Of a stretch of 64,000 nucleotides of DNA, positions 51,341-62,483 are shown piece after piece. This stretch comes from Corinectria fuckeliana. Its lineage: Eukaryota; Ascomycota; Sordariomycetes; Hypocreales; Nectriaceae. Every line of letters starts with the position of its first letter. The stretch's first letter is position 1. The notes beneath the pieces are model-generated. The model had not been told where the DNA came from and did no database searches. It saw nothing but the letters and a program-made list of their open reading frames with translations. A program made the translations under genes and the position numbers. Location: assembly GCA_019137255.1 (NCBI GenBank), contig WPDH01000245.1, positions 124,001-188,000 on the forward strand. The letters are read 5' to 3'.

Positions 51341-51892
51341 TTTCTCTCCCCTCCTCTTACGCGCCGCGACAGACAAACAAACATCACATCACAGCTTCCC
51401 AAGCCACCCTTCCTTAAGTCGGTCGGGGTTCCACTCCTTTTTTGTCGTGTCTTTGCTGCCTCGCCACCACCTACCCGCGAGAATTCTCTCGACCCTCTTT
51501 TTCTTCTTTCCTTCTCTTTGTTCGTTCTTAATACGGCGTCGTTGGAAACCTTTCTTCTACGTTCCTTTTTTTCTTTCCCCTTCGAACCAGATCTTTGTTC
51601 TCTACTTCCAACACCTTTTTTAATCCTTCGATATCTACCTACCCAAGTACTTGCCTTTATTTACACCAACAACGACTCCGCTCTGCAACTCCGCTCCGCT
51701 GGTTCACCGCCGCTATCCAACCCCACGCTGTGGTTTCACCTCCGCGTCACTGACCGACCGCCCGGCTTACATTCATTACACTTCCCACCGTTCCGAATTC
51801 GAATCGACACAACAAGAATATCCCTATTAAAATAAAACAAAAGAGCCATCCTTTTATATCGGGTTTTATCCCCGAAAAGTCCTGAACATCCG

Positions 51893-52508
51893 ATGAAGCC
51901 CACTCTCCTCAGGACTTCGGATCGAGACCTCCGCAGCGCCGCGCCGCTAGCCCACCTCCGGTCCTCGAGCTCCCGAGCCAAGATGCAGATCTCCACCAAC
52001 GTCCGCACGCTGTGCTCGCGCGTGCAGACGCTCATCCGGCAACGGCGCCGCAAGGAGAAGCACCGGTCGATGCAGATTGTACGTTGCGATACTCGAGTAG
52101 ACACAAGAAAAAAAAAGAATAGAAATGCTAACCCAAGGCCCTGGCGTCCTTCAGTCCGCTCCTTTCAACCTCAAGCATGAACCTGTCCTGCTACCCGGCA
52201 TTTCCGAAGACGAGTAAGCCCAACAAACCCCCCCAGCCCTCGAATGCAAACTCCCGCATAAAAAGAAAGAAAAAGAAAAAGGAAAGAAAATCATCTCAGC
52301 TAACACTTTCGGCCTCTCAAGGATCTCCATGCTTCGAGACAAGGCCGCAGCCAGTCGCATCGGCATCGCTGAGCCCGTCATGCCCACGCCGCTCACGCCT
52401 CGCTCGCCGTACTCGACGTCCAGCCTCTTCTCGCACCCGGTGCGCCCGCCGCCAATGCTGGGCGCCATGACCAAGCACGCGACCACTTCGACGGACAGCC
52501 TGCCGTGA
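51893..52508 (+). CDS. Small protein with CRIB-like motif
   Basis: Exons are 51893-52078, 52155-52213 and 52322-52508, giving 143 aa; an inner ATG at 51983 would give 113 aa. The introns (76 and 108 nt) both have GCTAAC branch sites. The middle exon joins to give MQISAPFNLKHEPVLLPGI, which resembles the core of a CRIB motif (I-S-x-P, then F/L and His) used to bind Cdc42/Rac GTPases, though the second His is absent. It is preceded by a basic stretch (RQRRRKEKHR), also common before CRIB motifs and suited to acidic lipids. The segment SEDEISMLRDKAAASRIGIA follows, then a Pro/Ser-rich tail ending DSLP. The function is inferred only; it may be a small polarity effector like yeast Gic1/Gic2 in principle. 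Confidence 0.7.
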
Positions 52509-53244
52509 TAAAGGCAATCCCCAAAATAAACCAAGGCGAGCGGCAGGGCCCAAAGGGGCCAACGTGCGGCGCCACCTGTCTCGGCGATGCCCGCGCCGAC
52601 GCGTGTAAGATGAAAGTGTGTAAGACTACATGTACGAAGTCGGAACCTGTGCTTTTTGTTTTTGTTTTTACAAAGCGGATAATGGGAGGCGGTTGGTCCT
52701 CTACTCCAAGTTACGGATTAGATACTTATACGAGGGCATGTTTCTGGGAGGGGTCAAGTTATGGATTACGGGAGCGGGTACAGCTATTTTTGGACAGCAA
52801 ATCGTCATGCCATGTCAGGGAGCGACCACGGACTCGGGATACAGCAACTATCGGATGGACTTCATACCCAGGGAAACAACCGGAACACGGGGGAAATGGT
52901 ATGGGTGGGAACCTAATTGTTTTAATTCACAGAAGAAGAAGACGAAATGAGAAGCCCCCGAAGCGAGCGAGGGTCGTCTTTGTCTCGCATTTAAAACAGA
53001 AAAGACGTTCGTTTCTTCGCTTGCAGAAAAGCAAGGTTTCATTTGGGTCTCGGACCTGGATTAGATAGGCTTACCTACCTTTCCTTGTTCGCTTCTTTGA
53101 GCCAACCGATGATATCCCATGATAACTCATGATGCACTTCTTACATAGCATGTGCCCTTGATCCCGCTCTTCCTGTCATTGTGTCATTCTTTCTCATAAG
53201 TCTATGGCTATTAATTGCTTGTACGTCGTACACTCACAATCCCC
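52509..53244. other. Intergenic region between convergent genes
   Basis: 736 bp of 3' ends. An open frame of 187 codons at 52505-53068 overlaps the stop of the CRIB-like gene and shows no family features; probably untranslated. Confidence 0.5.
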
Positions 53245-54744
53245 TCAGATCCACCCTGAATAAACATCCAAGCTCTCCGCCCGCGCACCCTCCATCTCGC
53301 CCTTGACCGCCAGGAGCTTGACCTTGGTGCCCTTGACCTGCGCCCACTCGGCCAGGAATGTCTCTACGCGCTGCTTGGTCTCGGCGTCGTCCCTCATCAG
53401 CACCGCCAGCGCGTCGAAGCCGCCCGCGCCCGGCACGACTCCTCCGTACACGCCCTCGACCGCGCCGATGGCGTCGAGCAGCTCCGTCTGGCTGTCCGGC
53501 TCGATGGGCACGTCACTGGAGGTGCCCATCTTCTTGATCAGCTCTCGGACGGCGGCCAGCCTGGCGGGGAGCTGCTCAACGTCCCCCTGCTTGAGCGTGG
53601 CAACCAGGTCCTCGTTCCGTCGCTGAAGGTCGTCCCAGAGACGCTTGGAGCCCTCGGGGTCCTGCACCCTCCATGCCAGGACCTTCTTGACCATGCTCAC
53701 CGTCTGGCTGCCGCAGTCCACATCGCACATCCTTAGCACCACGCCCTTGGGCATCTTGACCTCGTCCTTGGCCACCTCGACGTCCCACGCTGACCCTCCG
53801 TCGACCAGCCGAACCAGAGCGTCCGTGAAGCCCGGTTTTCCAGGCTCCGGGATCTCGCTCAGCGTCTCGGGAGAGAAACGCTTGTATCGGCAGGATCCAA
53901 ACACGGCAGCCGCCACATCGAAGCCGGAGCCGACCTTGCCCTGCGCAGCACAGTGCGCCGCCTGCGCCAGGTTATGCAGCGTCCGCTTTCCCTTGTCCGA
54001 CTCAACATCAAAGAGGTCCTCGGGTAGGTAATGAATCAGGAGAGCCGTGGTCAGTGAAGTGACGAGGGCGGCAGAGGAGCCCAGGCCGGTCTTGTTGGCG
54101 TCGCCCAGGGCCACGGAGAACTTGGCAAAGCGGCCCCTCGCGGTGTCGGCCGAGCCCGAGTGGGAGTAGTAGTCGTTGTCCGCGAGGATGATGAGGCGCG
54201 CAGCCGTCATGCTGTGACTGGGCCGCTTGCCAGCGACGCGGTCGATGTAGGTGAGCGCATAGCTGAGGGTGGTCTCCACGAACGGGTTGGCGTTGATTTT
54301 GGATCCGCTGTAGCAGGTTGAGTGAGCAAGAGAACAGGCCACGCCCCCGTGGGTTAAAGATGGATGGTCCCGAGCAGCCGGGCGAAGTCGAGTGGGGGGT
54401 AGTGAGGGGCAGATATTCAGAATCCCCATCAGAGAGCCGAAAACAGCTCGACGCGGCAGAAATAGATCAACTTACACCTGCAATTGGGTGACCTTGATGC
54501 CGCCGCCCGCCTCGGCCAAGCGGTAGCCGTACCGCCACTGGGCGTCGAGGAACTGCGGGCTGTCGACGACAATCTCCGTCAGCTGCACCCCGGGCGTAGT
54601 GTGAATCTCAGCAGCAATCACGTTGATCCTCGCACTCAGCCCAAATACGAAGCCAGTGTGCTGTCGGTCGAGCACCAGGTAGCCGCCCGCAAGGAGGACC
54701 TTGCCGGGCGCCGACACGGCGATGGTGGGGTTACGAGAGGGCAT
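53245..54744 (-). CDS. ERG8: Phosphomevalonate kinase
   Basis: GHMP kinase of the mevalonate pathway: ATP + mevalonate-5-phosphate to the diphosphate, on the route to ergosterol and prenyl groups. Exons are 54744-54476 and 54307-53245 (168-nt intron, donor GTAAGT, acceptor ACAG), giving 443 aa, close to yeast Erg8 (451). The N-terminus AVSAPGKVLLAGGYLVLD is typical. The ATP-binding GHMP motif KTGLGSSAALVTSL lies at about 162-175, GKVGSGFDVAAAVFGS follows, and the third motif is GGVVPGAGGFDALAVL. A GAA microsatellite lies 19 bp upstream of the ATG, so it is in the mRNA leader or core promoter. Confidence 0.95.
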
Positions 54745-55667
54745 GATGGATGGATGATGACGAGAAGAAGAAGAAGAAGAAGAAGAAGAAGAAGAAGAAG
54801 AAGAAGAAGAAAGTGAAGGAAGACGAAAGCGAAGTGGTTTACAGCCAAGCAGACCTCAAGGACGAAGGATATCTGGCCCCTGGACGGTGACGTGGATATA
54901 CCGGACGAGAGGAACGCTCGCTTTGGCTTGCAATGGCAGGATTCAAAGGTTGTGAGTGAGCTCTTTTACTCAGGTACAGTACAACACCGGGAAGAATCGT
55001 GATGAGGTAGCGGGGCCATCACCAGCCTCACACCGTGCATAACCCCGTTGTGCCTCAAAGCTAGCACTGTGGCGGTGTACTTTGTACCTCCTTCGAAGCC
55101 CAACGACTTGAAGCCCGATAGAGCTTAGCCGCGTCAATTATGAACCAAGAGAGGAAACTATGCTTCTACAGTGACAGTATCCATCAACCCGCAACGAGAG
55201 CATGAGTCTAGGTAGTCACCAGCATCGAGACATTTCTTTTTGTTACACTTGAAACTATTCTTTGATTCATTTCCTTGTATGATAGTACAGGCAGCAGGTC
55301 CCTTCTCTGCTTTCGCCTCCCAGTTGGTCTCCCATGACCCTGTAGACCTATCTTTCTCCTTGGTCCCTATATGCTGCGAATATCTTTGTTTTCCCTTATT
55401 TGGAGTGGTGTGTTGTCTATCAGGCAACGTTCGGCCCCGAATCCCTTAACCCAGAGGCCGTCGTCACGATTTCATACCCGTTTTATATCCTAAACGCCAT
55501 CCCATTAAGGGAGCGAGGGCTGGTATGCCTCTCGAATTCTCAATGCAACCCCCATCGTAAAACATTCCATCCAGCGCAGCGGGGTATCAAACAGAGCGCG
55601 CCAATACTGAACAAAGAAAACCCAACTTTCCCATGAAAGCCACCGAATTAATAGACACTCAGCACAC
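54745..55667. other. Intergenic region with ERG8 promoter and PPR gene 3' end
   Basis: 923 bp. The only notable element is the GAA repeat at its left end. No gene seen. Confidence 0.5.
54764..54812. repeat. GAA/TTC microsatellite upstream of ERG8
   Basis: About 16 uninterrupted GAA units on the plus strand (TTC on the gene's strand), starting 19 bp before the ERG8 ATG. Confidence 0.92.
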
Positions 55668-58600
55668 TCAATCGGTGGACGCTTCTTGACCACCGCCGAG
55701 AAGCTCAAGTACCTTGTTGACGACGGCACTGGGGTAACCGCGAGTGAGCATCTCCCCAACAACACCCTTGGCTTGCTCCCGCTGCTCAACAGCAAGGTAA
55801 GCCCGGGTCATAGCCTCATAGGTGCTGGGCTCGCGCTTCTCTCGGCCCACAGTATCGTAAATCTGCTGGGCTTTCTCGATCTTCTTGTCGGCAGCCCAGC
55901 CATGGATCAAGGTGTTTGCAATGTACGGAGTCAGCTCAACGCGCTGGCGTCGCATTTGCTGCAAAACAGGCTCGGTAGCGGCAACCTGGTGGTTGGCGAC
56001 CATGGCCTCAAACAGGGCCTGATACAAGCTGGCGTTGACAGATACAAGGGACTCCTTGACGATAGAATCGAACATCTTGCGAGCGCCCTCCATGTCGTGC
56101 ATCACACACCCGCGAGCGTGGATGAGCGAGGCGTAGTGGACAGGCTCGACTCGCTGACCAGAGGCACGGATCTTGCCGAGGATATCCTCAGCGGCCTCCA
56201 TGTCGACGGGCTCGAGAGTGGCATGCGTATCAACGAGGAGCTTGTAAGTGTGGGCTGTGGGGGCGATGCCCTTGCCCTTCATACGCTCGTAGTAAGCCAG
56301 AACCTTTGACTTGTCTCGCTTCGTAGTCAAGAAGAATTGCATCATGCTGTTGTAGGGAGCGGGGCGAGCCTTGTAGTTAGGCATGGCCTCCATCTCGTCA
56401 AACAGCTCCTCCGCAAACTTCTCGTCGCTAACTCGGCACAAAGCGTTGACAATGGTGCCATAGGTGACGGATGTGGGCTTGATACCCAACGCTCGCATCT
56501 CAGCAAAGTAAAACAGACAGTCGTCAATACGCCTGGCCTTGCCCAGCTTGCCGATGAGCGCATTGTACAAGAACGAGCTAGGCTCAACGCCCTCAGCCTT
56601 AGCACGGTGGAAGATGCGAACGGCCTCCGACGCTTCGTCAAAAGTTTTGGTTGAGTCCTTCAAGGTAGTGATGTACAGGCCGAAAGTGTTGGCTGAAGGC
56701 GTAGCACCCATCTCCAAAAGTTCCTGGTGAAATTGCTCGGCCCGTCCTCGGTTGCCCATGGTGAGACACGCGCCAACCATGGCATCAAGAATGCTAGACC
56801 AGCCGTACCTCACAACGGCATACTGGAGCTGCAGGGGCATATCGGTGCGAGCCATGGCGAGAATGTCGTGGCAGACATCCATCTTGCTGTCGCGGGCGGC
56901 GGCGGAAATCAGCTTGGCGTAGGTGATGTATCGAGGGTGGCGGCCGGCGCGTCGCATGTTTCGGAACCGGTTGAGAGCGTCGCCCAGACGGGGTCCCTTA
57001 CGGCCATGGTTGCCCTCGAGATCATCCGCAATCAGGGAAGATCCCTTGAAGTCGGTGTTGTGGGCATAAGGATCGAACGTGTCCTCAAAGCTCGAAACGG
57101 TCGGGGTCGAAAGGAACGGAGATGCTGACTGCTGATGGAAACTCGAGACTTGGGAAGCCATCTCACGAGGATCGGCAATACCTCGAGTCTCCATGTACCG
57201 AGCGATGAAGTCAACGCCCTCATCAACCTCCTCAACGAGGTGGGGTTGGGCGTCAGACTCGGTAGCTCGGATGCGCTGGAACATAATCTCGGACTGTGCC
57301 AGACCCTCGGAGACCTGGCCGGAACCAATTAAGGCGACGGCGTACATGGCAGTTGGCTCGATAAAAGAGGTCGTCACACGGGTCTCGGGGTTGCTGAGGA
57401 CGCTCCAGTACTTGGTAGCGGCGGCAACATCTCCCTCTCGGACGCTCATGGCCAAGAGAGATGTGGCGGGTGTGGCCATGTCTTCAAAGTAGGCAGGGAT
57501 ACTAGAGTAGGCGGCGACAGCAGTGGCGTTGTCGTCCTTGTCCGCAGCGATCGTGGCTATCTGGCTGAAGGCTTTGGCGCGAGCTTCAGCCTCTACGGCC
57601 TGGGCCCAGTGGAAAGCCTCCTGATAAATGCCGCGGGTGATGAAACCCTTGACAAAGCCAGTGGTAACCAAGGCATCCTTGATGTCGGCGGCGCGAACGC
57701 CATACTCGCTGACGATCTTCTGGAAGAACTTCATGGCGCCCTCAATCTTGTCGGTAATGACATAGGCGTTGATGACGGCAGCATAAACCTCGGCATCCAG
57801 GCGGTCGTAGAGGGTCTCCTGGCCTTCGTCATTGGCGATAGCTAGGTTGCGGTATTCGTTGTAGCACTCGACAGCGCTAATCAGATCTCCGGAGGTAGCG
57901 AACGCGGTGATCATGGTGGGGAACACCGCAGCGAAGGGAATAATCTGGTTAGCCTCCATGTGCTCAAAAAGTCGGAGCATGTCACCAGCACGTCCAGCTT
58001 GGGCACAAGCAGAAATTAGCTGATGGTAGGTCTCAGCAGAGTACATGGCCGCATCAGTGTCAACCGACGTGTCAAACAATTTGATAGCCAGATCGAGCCG
58101 ATCATCCTCGCAGAGAATAGCGTGTTCAAGTTCGGACGAAGCAAGCATAAACTTGCCGGGCTCGTCCATACCGCCGAAGCGGACTCGCTTGTCCTCCAGA
58201 GCAGCCTTTAATTCGGCGACCTCGAGGCATCGCGACGCCAGCAGACCAACCAGAATATTGAAGGTATCCGCGTCAGGGGATACCCTCCTTCGAAGCATGT
58301 CGGCGTAGACATCAAGAGCCTTGGAGACAATCTCAATCTTCTTGGTTGGGATGTGGATTGCTGCGACGAGGAGAGCATTGTAGGCACTGGCAATTGGTTG
58401 AACACCAGTGGCCAGCATGGCCTCAAAGACGGCTGGGATCTCAGTGTAGCGACCAGCCTCGGAAAGCTTGTGGAGGTGGTCGGCGTACGACTGAGACTGG
58501 GGGTCGGCAGGAGGTGTGGCGCTGCGGGCCACGCTTGCGGGAGTTCGCGATCTCTCAATCGCAGGAGATCGGGACTTGGAGCCCAGGGTTGAGCCTGGTC

Positions 58601-59180
58601 GTCCAGCTGCAGCCGCATTTTCAGTGGCCCCATGGAAGCTCCGTGCCTCGATCTCCTTCACTAGGGCGGCATCGATGTGAGCGAGGGCCGCCTGGTCATC
58701 AAAGGAGAGAGTGGACTCGACATCAGCATCCTCGACGATGATATTTTCGGCATCATGCCCAGAGGGTCTGTCCTTGGTAAGAATGGAGGCCGCAGTAGGC
58801 TTCCACTCGATGCGCTTAGGGAACTCGAATTGGGTCCATTCGGGGTCGATTTCGCCGTCGGCTTGCTGCTGCTGCAGGGCCTCGAAATAGTCGTCTAATC
58901 CTCCATGGTTGTCGGTAACACGGAGGTCGGAGAGGCCGGGAGCGACGACTCCAACTCTGGGGTCGGTGTGGAAGGCGGAGTGGAGCTGAAAGCTAGAGAG
59001 GCGGCCAAGTCGGGACTTGGTGCTGCGACGGGTGAAGACAGGACGGTTCTGAGAGTTGAGGACGTGAGGATGTGTGGCGGCGACTACGGACTGGGCGTAG
59101 CCGTGGGTGGTGATGGACTTTGCGAATGTTGATCCTTGACGGACGAAATTCGTGTAGAGGGAGGAGTAAATGGTGGGCAT
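55668..59180 (-). CDS. cya5: Mitochondrial PPR protein, CYA-5/Pet309 type
   Basis: Single exon, 1170 aa. The N-terminus (MPTIYSSLYTNFVRQGSTFA) and next 60 residues are rich in Arg, Ser and Thr and poor in acids, as in a mitochondrial presequence. An acidic linker and WTQFEFPKRIEWKPT follow. From about residue 250 to the end there are many 35-residue helical repeats with pentatricopeptide features, for example IASAYNALLVAAI, DTFNILVGLLASR, SVTYGTIVNALCRV, TAHTYKLLVDTHA and NTLIHGWAADKKIEKAQQIY. The length and N-terminus fit Neurospora CYA-5, which is needed for cox1 mRNA expression, equivalent to yeast Pet309. Other fungal PPR proteins, such as CIA84, cannot be fully excluded. It probably acts in the mitochondrial matrix or on the inner membrane. 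Confidence 0.82.
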   Translation of the reverse strand: MPTIYSSLYTNFVRQGSTFAKSITTHGYAQSVVAATHPHVLNSQNRPVFTRRSTKSRLGRLSSFQLHSAFHTDPRVGVVAPGLSDLRVTDNHGGLDDYFEALQQQQADGEIDPEWTQFEFPKRIEWKPTAASILTKDRPSGHDAENIIVEDADVESTLSFDDQAALAHIDAALVKEIEARSFHGATENAAAAGRPGSTLGSKSRSPAIERSRTPASVARSATPPADPQSQSYADHLHKLSEAGRYTEIPAVFEAMLATGVQPIASAYNALLVAAIHIPTKKIEIVSKALDVYADMLRRRVSPDADTFNILVGLLASRCLEVAELKAALEDKRVRFGGMDEPGKFMLASSELEHAILCEDDRLDLAIKLFDTSVDTDAAMYSAETYHQLISACAQAGRAGDMLRLFEHMEANQIIPFAAVFPTMITAFATSGDLISAVECYNEYRNLAIANDEGQETLYDRLDAEVYAAVINAYVITDKIEGAMKFFQKIVSEYGVRAADIKDALVTTGFVKGFITRGIYQEAFHWAQAVEAEARAKAFSQIATIAADKDDNATAVAAYSSIPAYFEDMATPATSLLAMSVREGDVAAATKYWSVLSNPETRVTTSFIEPTAMYAVALIGSGQVSEGLAQSEIMFQRIRATESDAQPHLVEEVDEGVDFIARYMETRGIADPREMASQVSSFHQQSASPFLSTPTVSSFEDTFDPYAHNTDFKGSSLIADDLEGNHGRKGPRLGDALNRFRNMRRAGRHPRYITYAKLISAAARDSKMDVCHDILAMARTDMPLQLQYAVVRYGWSSILDAMVGACLTMGNRGRAEQFHQELLEMGATPSANTFGLYITTLKDSTKTFDEASEAVRIFHRAKAEGVEPSSFLYNALIGKLGKARRIDDCLFYFAEMRALGIKPTSVTYGTIVNALCRVSDEKFAEELFDEMEAMPNYKARPAPYNSMMQFFLTTKRDKSKVLAYYERMKGKGIAPTAHTYKLLVDTHATLEPVDMEAAEDILGKIRASGQRVEPVHYASLIHARGCVMHDMEGARKMFDSIVKESLVSVNASLYQALFEAMVANHQVAATEPVLQQMRRQRVELTPYIANTLIHGWAADKKIEKAQQIYDTVGREKREPSTYEAMTRAYLAVEQREQAKGVVGEMLTRGYPSAVVNKVLELLGGGQEASTD

Positions 59181-59948
59181 TTAGATGGCACCTGGCGGAG
59201 GGGGAGACTGAAGGATGGCTGTCAGCACCAACAAGTACAAGAGAATGTGTCGCGTCAAGTTGTCCTGCCTGAGGACAGCGAAAAGCTAGAGTGAAGGTCG
59301 GACGACAATGAGATCGTGGTCGGGCCACGAGATCTTAGGGTCCGAGGAAGTGTGTGGTAGTTGTGGATGGACCAATGGAAAACAGTCACTTACATGGGAG
59401 AAAAGGAAGGATATCGAATGCAGGTTCATTTGACAGCGCGACAGCCGTCAAACAAACGCGCAGGCCAGATTAGGGAGGAAATGGTGAGAGGGAGAAGCGA
59501 AGATGGAACAAGCGAAGGGGGAAAATAGCGGAAAGAAAAGGCTCCCCTCGAGAAGAATTGTCTGGGGTTGTTTGGAGGAGGGTGTGTTCCTGGGAGGAAG
59601 AGACGAGGATGTGAGGCGTGGACCCGAGCTTCGGACGGGGGGAGGGCTGCTTTTTTTTCTTTGCCTCAGGTGGAGACGTGCGGTACGTATATTTTAGCAG
59701 TTGATGATGCTTGAGCTCCAGGAGGCAGCTTGCAGACGGGATGGATGGGTGGATAGAGAGGCAGTGTGGGGAGGAAAGTGCACTGGACAAACAATTCTCA
59801 ACGCAACTGCTTCTCCGAGGGTCAGGAGGCTAGAAAGCAGCAAAGCAGGTACCTGACCCAGGCAGAATCGCTGGAGCCGGTACATGCACCTCAAAGCCGC
59901 GACGCCGGGTTACAGTGCGCGGCTTTCGGCGCGGAGTTTAGCTTGAGT

Positions 59949-59980
59949 GTGGGTGCTTCTGTGGGTGCTTCTGTGGGTGG
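59949..59980. repeat. GTGGGTGCTTCT 12-bp tandem repeat
   Basis: About 2.7 exact copies of a 12-bp unit in intergenic DNA. Confidence 0.85.
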
Positions 59981-61107
59981 ATTCGGAGCGGGCTCTGTGG
60001 CTCTGCTGTGTTAGTGGACACGGGTCCTGGAATGACTCAAGCCTTGTCCCTGCCGCTCCCTGCCGTTCCCTGTCTCTATCTGACTCCCCTGTCGAGGTTC
60101 CCGTGGCTTTCTGTGTGCACTTCGTTCCTTGGCACTTGGCTCCTTCGCCTTCAGCAGCCGGCCCTTGCTCACAGGCTTCCCGCCAGCTTGTGCCCAGCTC
60201 CCCGGTGAGCCCTGGGCCACCGCGGGGGAAGATGGATCCTGTGCCGTAGGCTAGGTACTCCACACGGCGGCCACACCAAGCTTCAACACCCACACACACT
60301 CGCATTTTCAACCACCCACGAGCAAAGAGAAAAGAAGCCCGGGCCACAGAGAAGCTGTTGGAAGGCTGTCGTCCTCAGCGCCCTGTTGAGCCCTTGCCAT
60401 AAACCATCTGGGGCATTTTCTTTTCTTTTGCTCAAGGAACGGGCTCCTCGACAGTGGACACGAAAGCACTTGACGGGCTGTGCTGGCTATCGATTCGCTC
60501 CATGTCTACCGGCTGAGTTTCCCGCAAGCCCCGAAAAGGAACATAATCCTTGCTACGTGTCCATGTCTCACTTCGTGACCGTCGATCTTCAAGCTAAATG
60601 CATTGTACGTGCGCGCAATTGATGATAATTTACGCATTCCCGAACTTTACGATGGTGACCGTATATCCAGGGGTCTCGAGACTGCCAAAGCCGCCTTTGT
60701 GGCGGGCGTGGTGGTGGCCGGGGCGAGAACAAACCGGTGCCGTTGAACATCCCTGCGATCCATGCGCCCAATTCCCTGGCCTAGGGAGAAGCCGGAATCC
60801 ATGACCAGCCTCAAGCCAACGCCAAGCCAGCCTGTCGGGTCGCAGCCAGTAGACCCGATTTACCTCTGTCCCCTGCCAACCCTACTACTACGTAACCAGA
60901 GGGTCGAGTCTCGGCCTCCAAGGGTGGTGAATCATCAAATTTTTCTAGATTTTTATCTCGCCGCCTTTTCATTTGTCTCTGGCGCTCCCTCAGCTCTCCT
61001 CGTCTTCAGGCGGCGGCTGTGGATCTAGAGATGGAGCCGCCTGGAAAAGCAATATGAATTGGGTTCCAACTTCCTCGGCTATCCAGACCTTTTCCTCGGT
61101 GTAAGAG

Positions 61108-61129
61108 CACCTGGCACCTGGCACCTGGG
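61108..61129. repeat. CACCTGG 7-bp tandem repeat
   Basis: Three copies in a row, intergenic. Confidence 0.8.
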
Positions 61130-62483
61130 CACAAGACAACCTACGAAATCATCGCAAAACCATGTACCAAGATATCAGACAAACTGACGAATGCTTATTT
61201 GTTCCCATGATTCGTGTCGATCGAGACAAGAGACCAGCCCGCCTCTTTGCTTCCGATGCTCCAAGCCTTCCCGACCTATCCACTCTCCAGGCGTCCACCG
61301 TCATTCATACCGACCTACTCCGTAAAAGTCAAAGGATTCCGCCAGATATGCCCCAGGCAGGGCCTCAAACGTCAGCAACAGCTCGGGTTTAGGTAGCCCA
61401 GAGGCGTGGGGAGGTGCAAAACGGGCGCCCCAGGGAACCACAGGGCTGCAGTTTTCGATCCGTCACATGGACCGGGGCGACGAAAAAGTCCCGTTTTGTT
61501 ACCGGATGCCACGGAGCCTGACTGCTCGCTGACATATGCCAGGTCTCTCGTCGATGCTCCGACCCTTGTGTCTTTGCGCCGAGACCGAGCGGATTTGGGA
61601 ACTGCATCGGCAATTTGGTTTGGCTTGCCCCGCGCTCCGAAGCACATCAGCTATGCATGGCCGATTTGACAGCCACGGTCCGTGACAAGCTCAATAACGT
61701 CTCGGTGATTACCAGAAACGACGAGGCGCGTTTTGATAAATGAGCGACGCCATTACGTAGTTTGATGTTATGTATGTGGCCTCAAATGCGTGATGCCTCA
61801 ACGGCAGGACATCACGGTCAGGATAGCAATCTAACTACCAGATGTATCCGTGCAGCCTCTTCTGTTGACGCTGTGGGCTTGGAGAAGCTCCTAGCGATTA
61901 GCCTCAAGATGGTGACCTGTTGTCCATCTCAGCGAACCATCACGAGAACAATGCATCAGCTTTGCATCTGCATGCCTTCGCGCTTACGCGCTAGAGTCGG
62001 GGGTTCGAGGGTCTACAAAATAGTAATATGCCTCGCGTCCAGGTATCTAGAGCTCGGTCCTCAGCCTTCGAGCTCCGCGTATTTCAACGGCAAACTATCT
62101 AAATCCGTAGATCTCGATCTGTAATTGCGGTGTTTTCGGAGGAGCCATTGCTTCGGCGGCCACTCCCGAGATAAACGTCGTCATTTGACACATTGGAGGA
62201 GCTGGGCCGAATTCCAACCGAGGCCTCATTCCACGGAATCTCCATCTACCTCAACCCAAAGCCTGTAGAAGATGCACCGTAATCCCATATCGATCCACAT
62301 GCGACTCGAGGTGTAAACTTCTACATAGCGGCCCTCTCGCCTTATCGCGTATAATTAGATCTCGATAAGATAAGATAATGTGTTATCGATAAGGACGCAA
62401 ATTGTCCCAAAACTTTTTCTTGATCGCATCTCATGCTCAAGCCCCACCTAACGTCCAACGACCTGTGTGTGAGATCCGACATC

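Larger units (their letters stand above)
50036..51892. other. Intergenic region with simple repeats and a pyrimidine-rich leader
   Basis: 1.9 kb. The left half holds an ATTA and a TGCC repeat; the right half (about 51250-51890) is strongly C/T-rich with a TC run and is probably the leader of the gene at 51893. I see no other gene. Confidence 0.55.
59181..62483. other. Long intergenic region between divergent genes
   Basis: 3.3 kb between the PPR gene start and the DBP7 start. It holds two short tandem repeats and many small open frames on both strands without recognisable products. The AT-richer stretch about 62280-62400 with repeated GATAAG lies just before DBP7. I see no gene. Confidence 0.55.

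Noticed and set aside
55686..56309. Plus-strand frames antisense to the PPR gene
   Set aside because: They mirror a strongly supported 1170-aa protein on the other strand.
61985..62025. B-box-like GGGGGTTCGAGG resembling a tRNA
   Set aside because: No acceptor stem, no A box at the right distance and no anticodon arm could be drawn.
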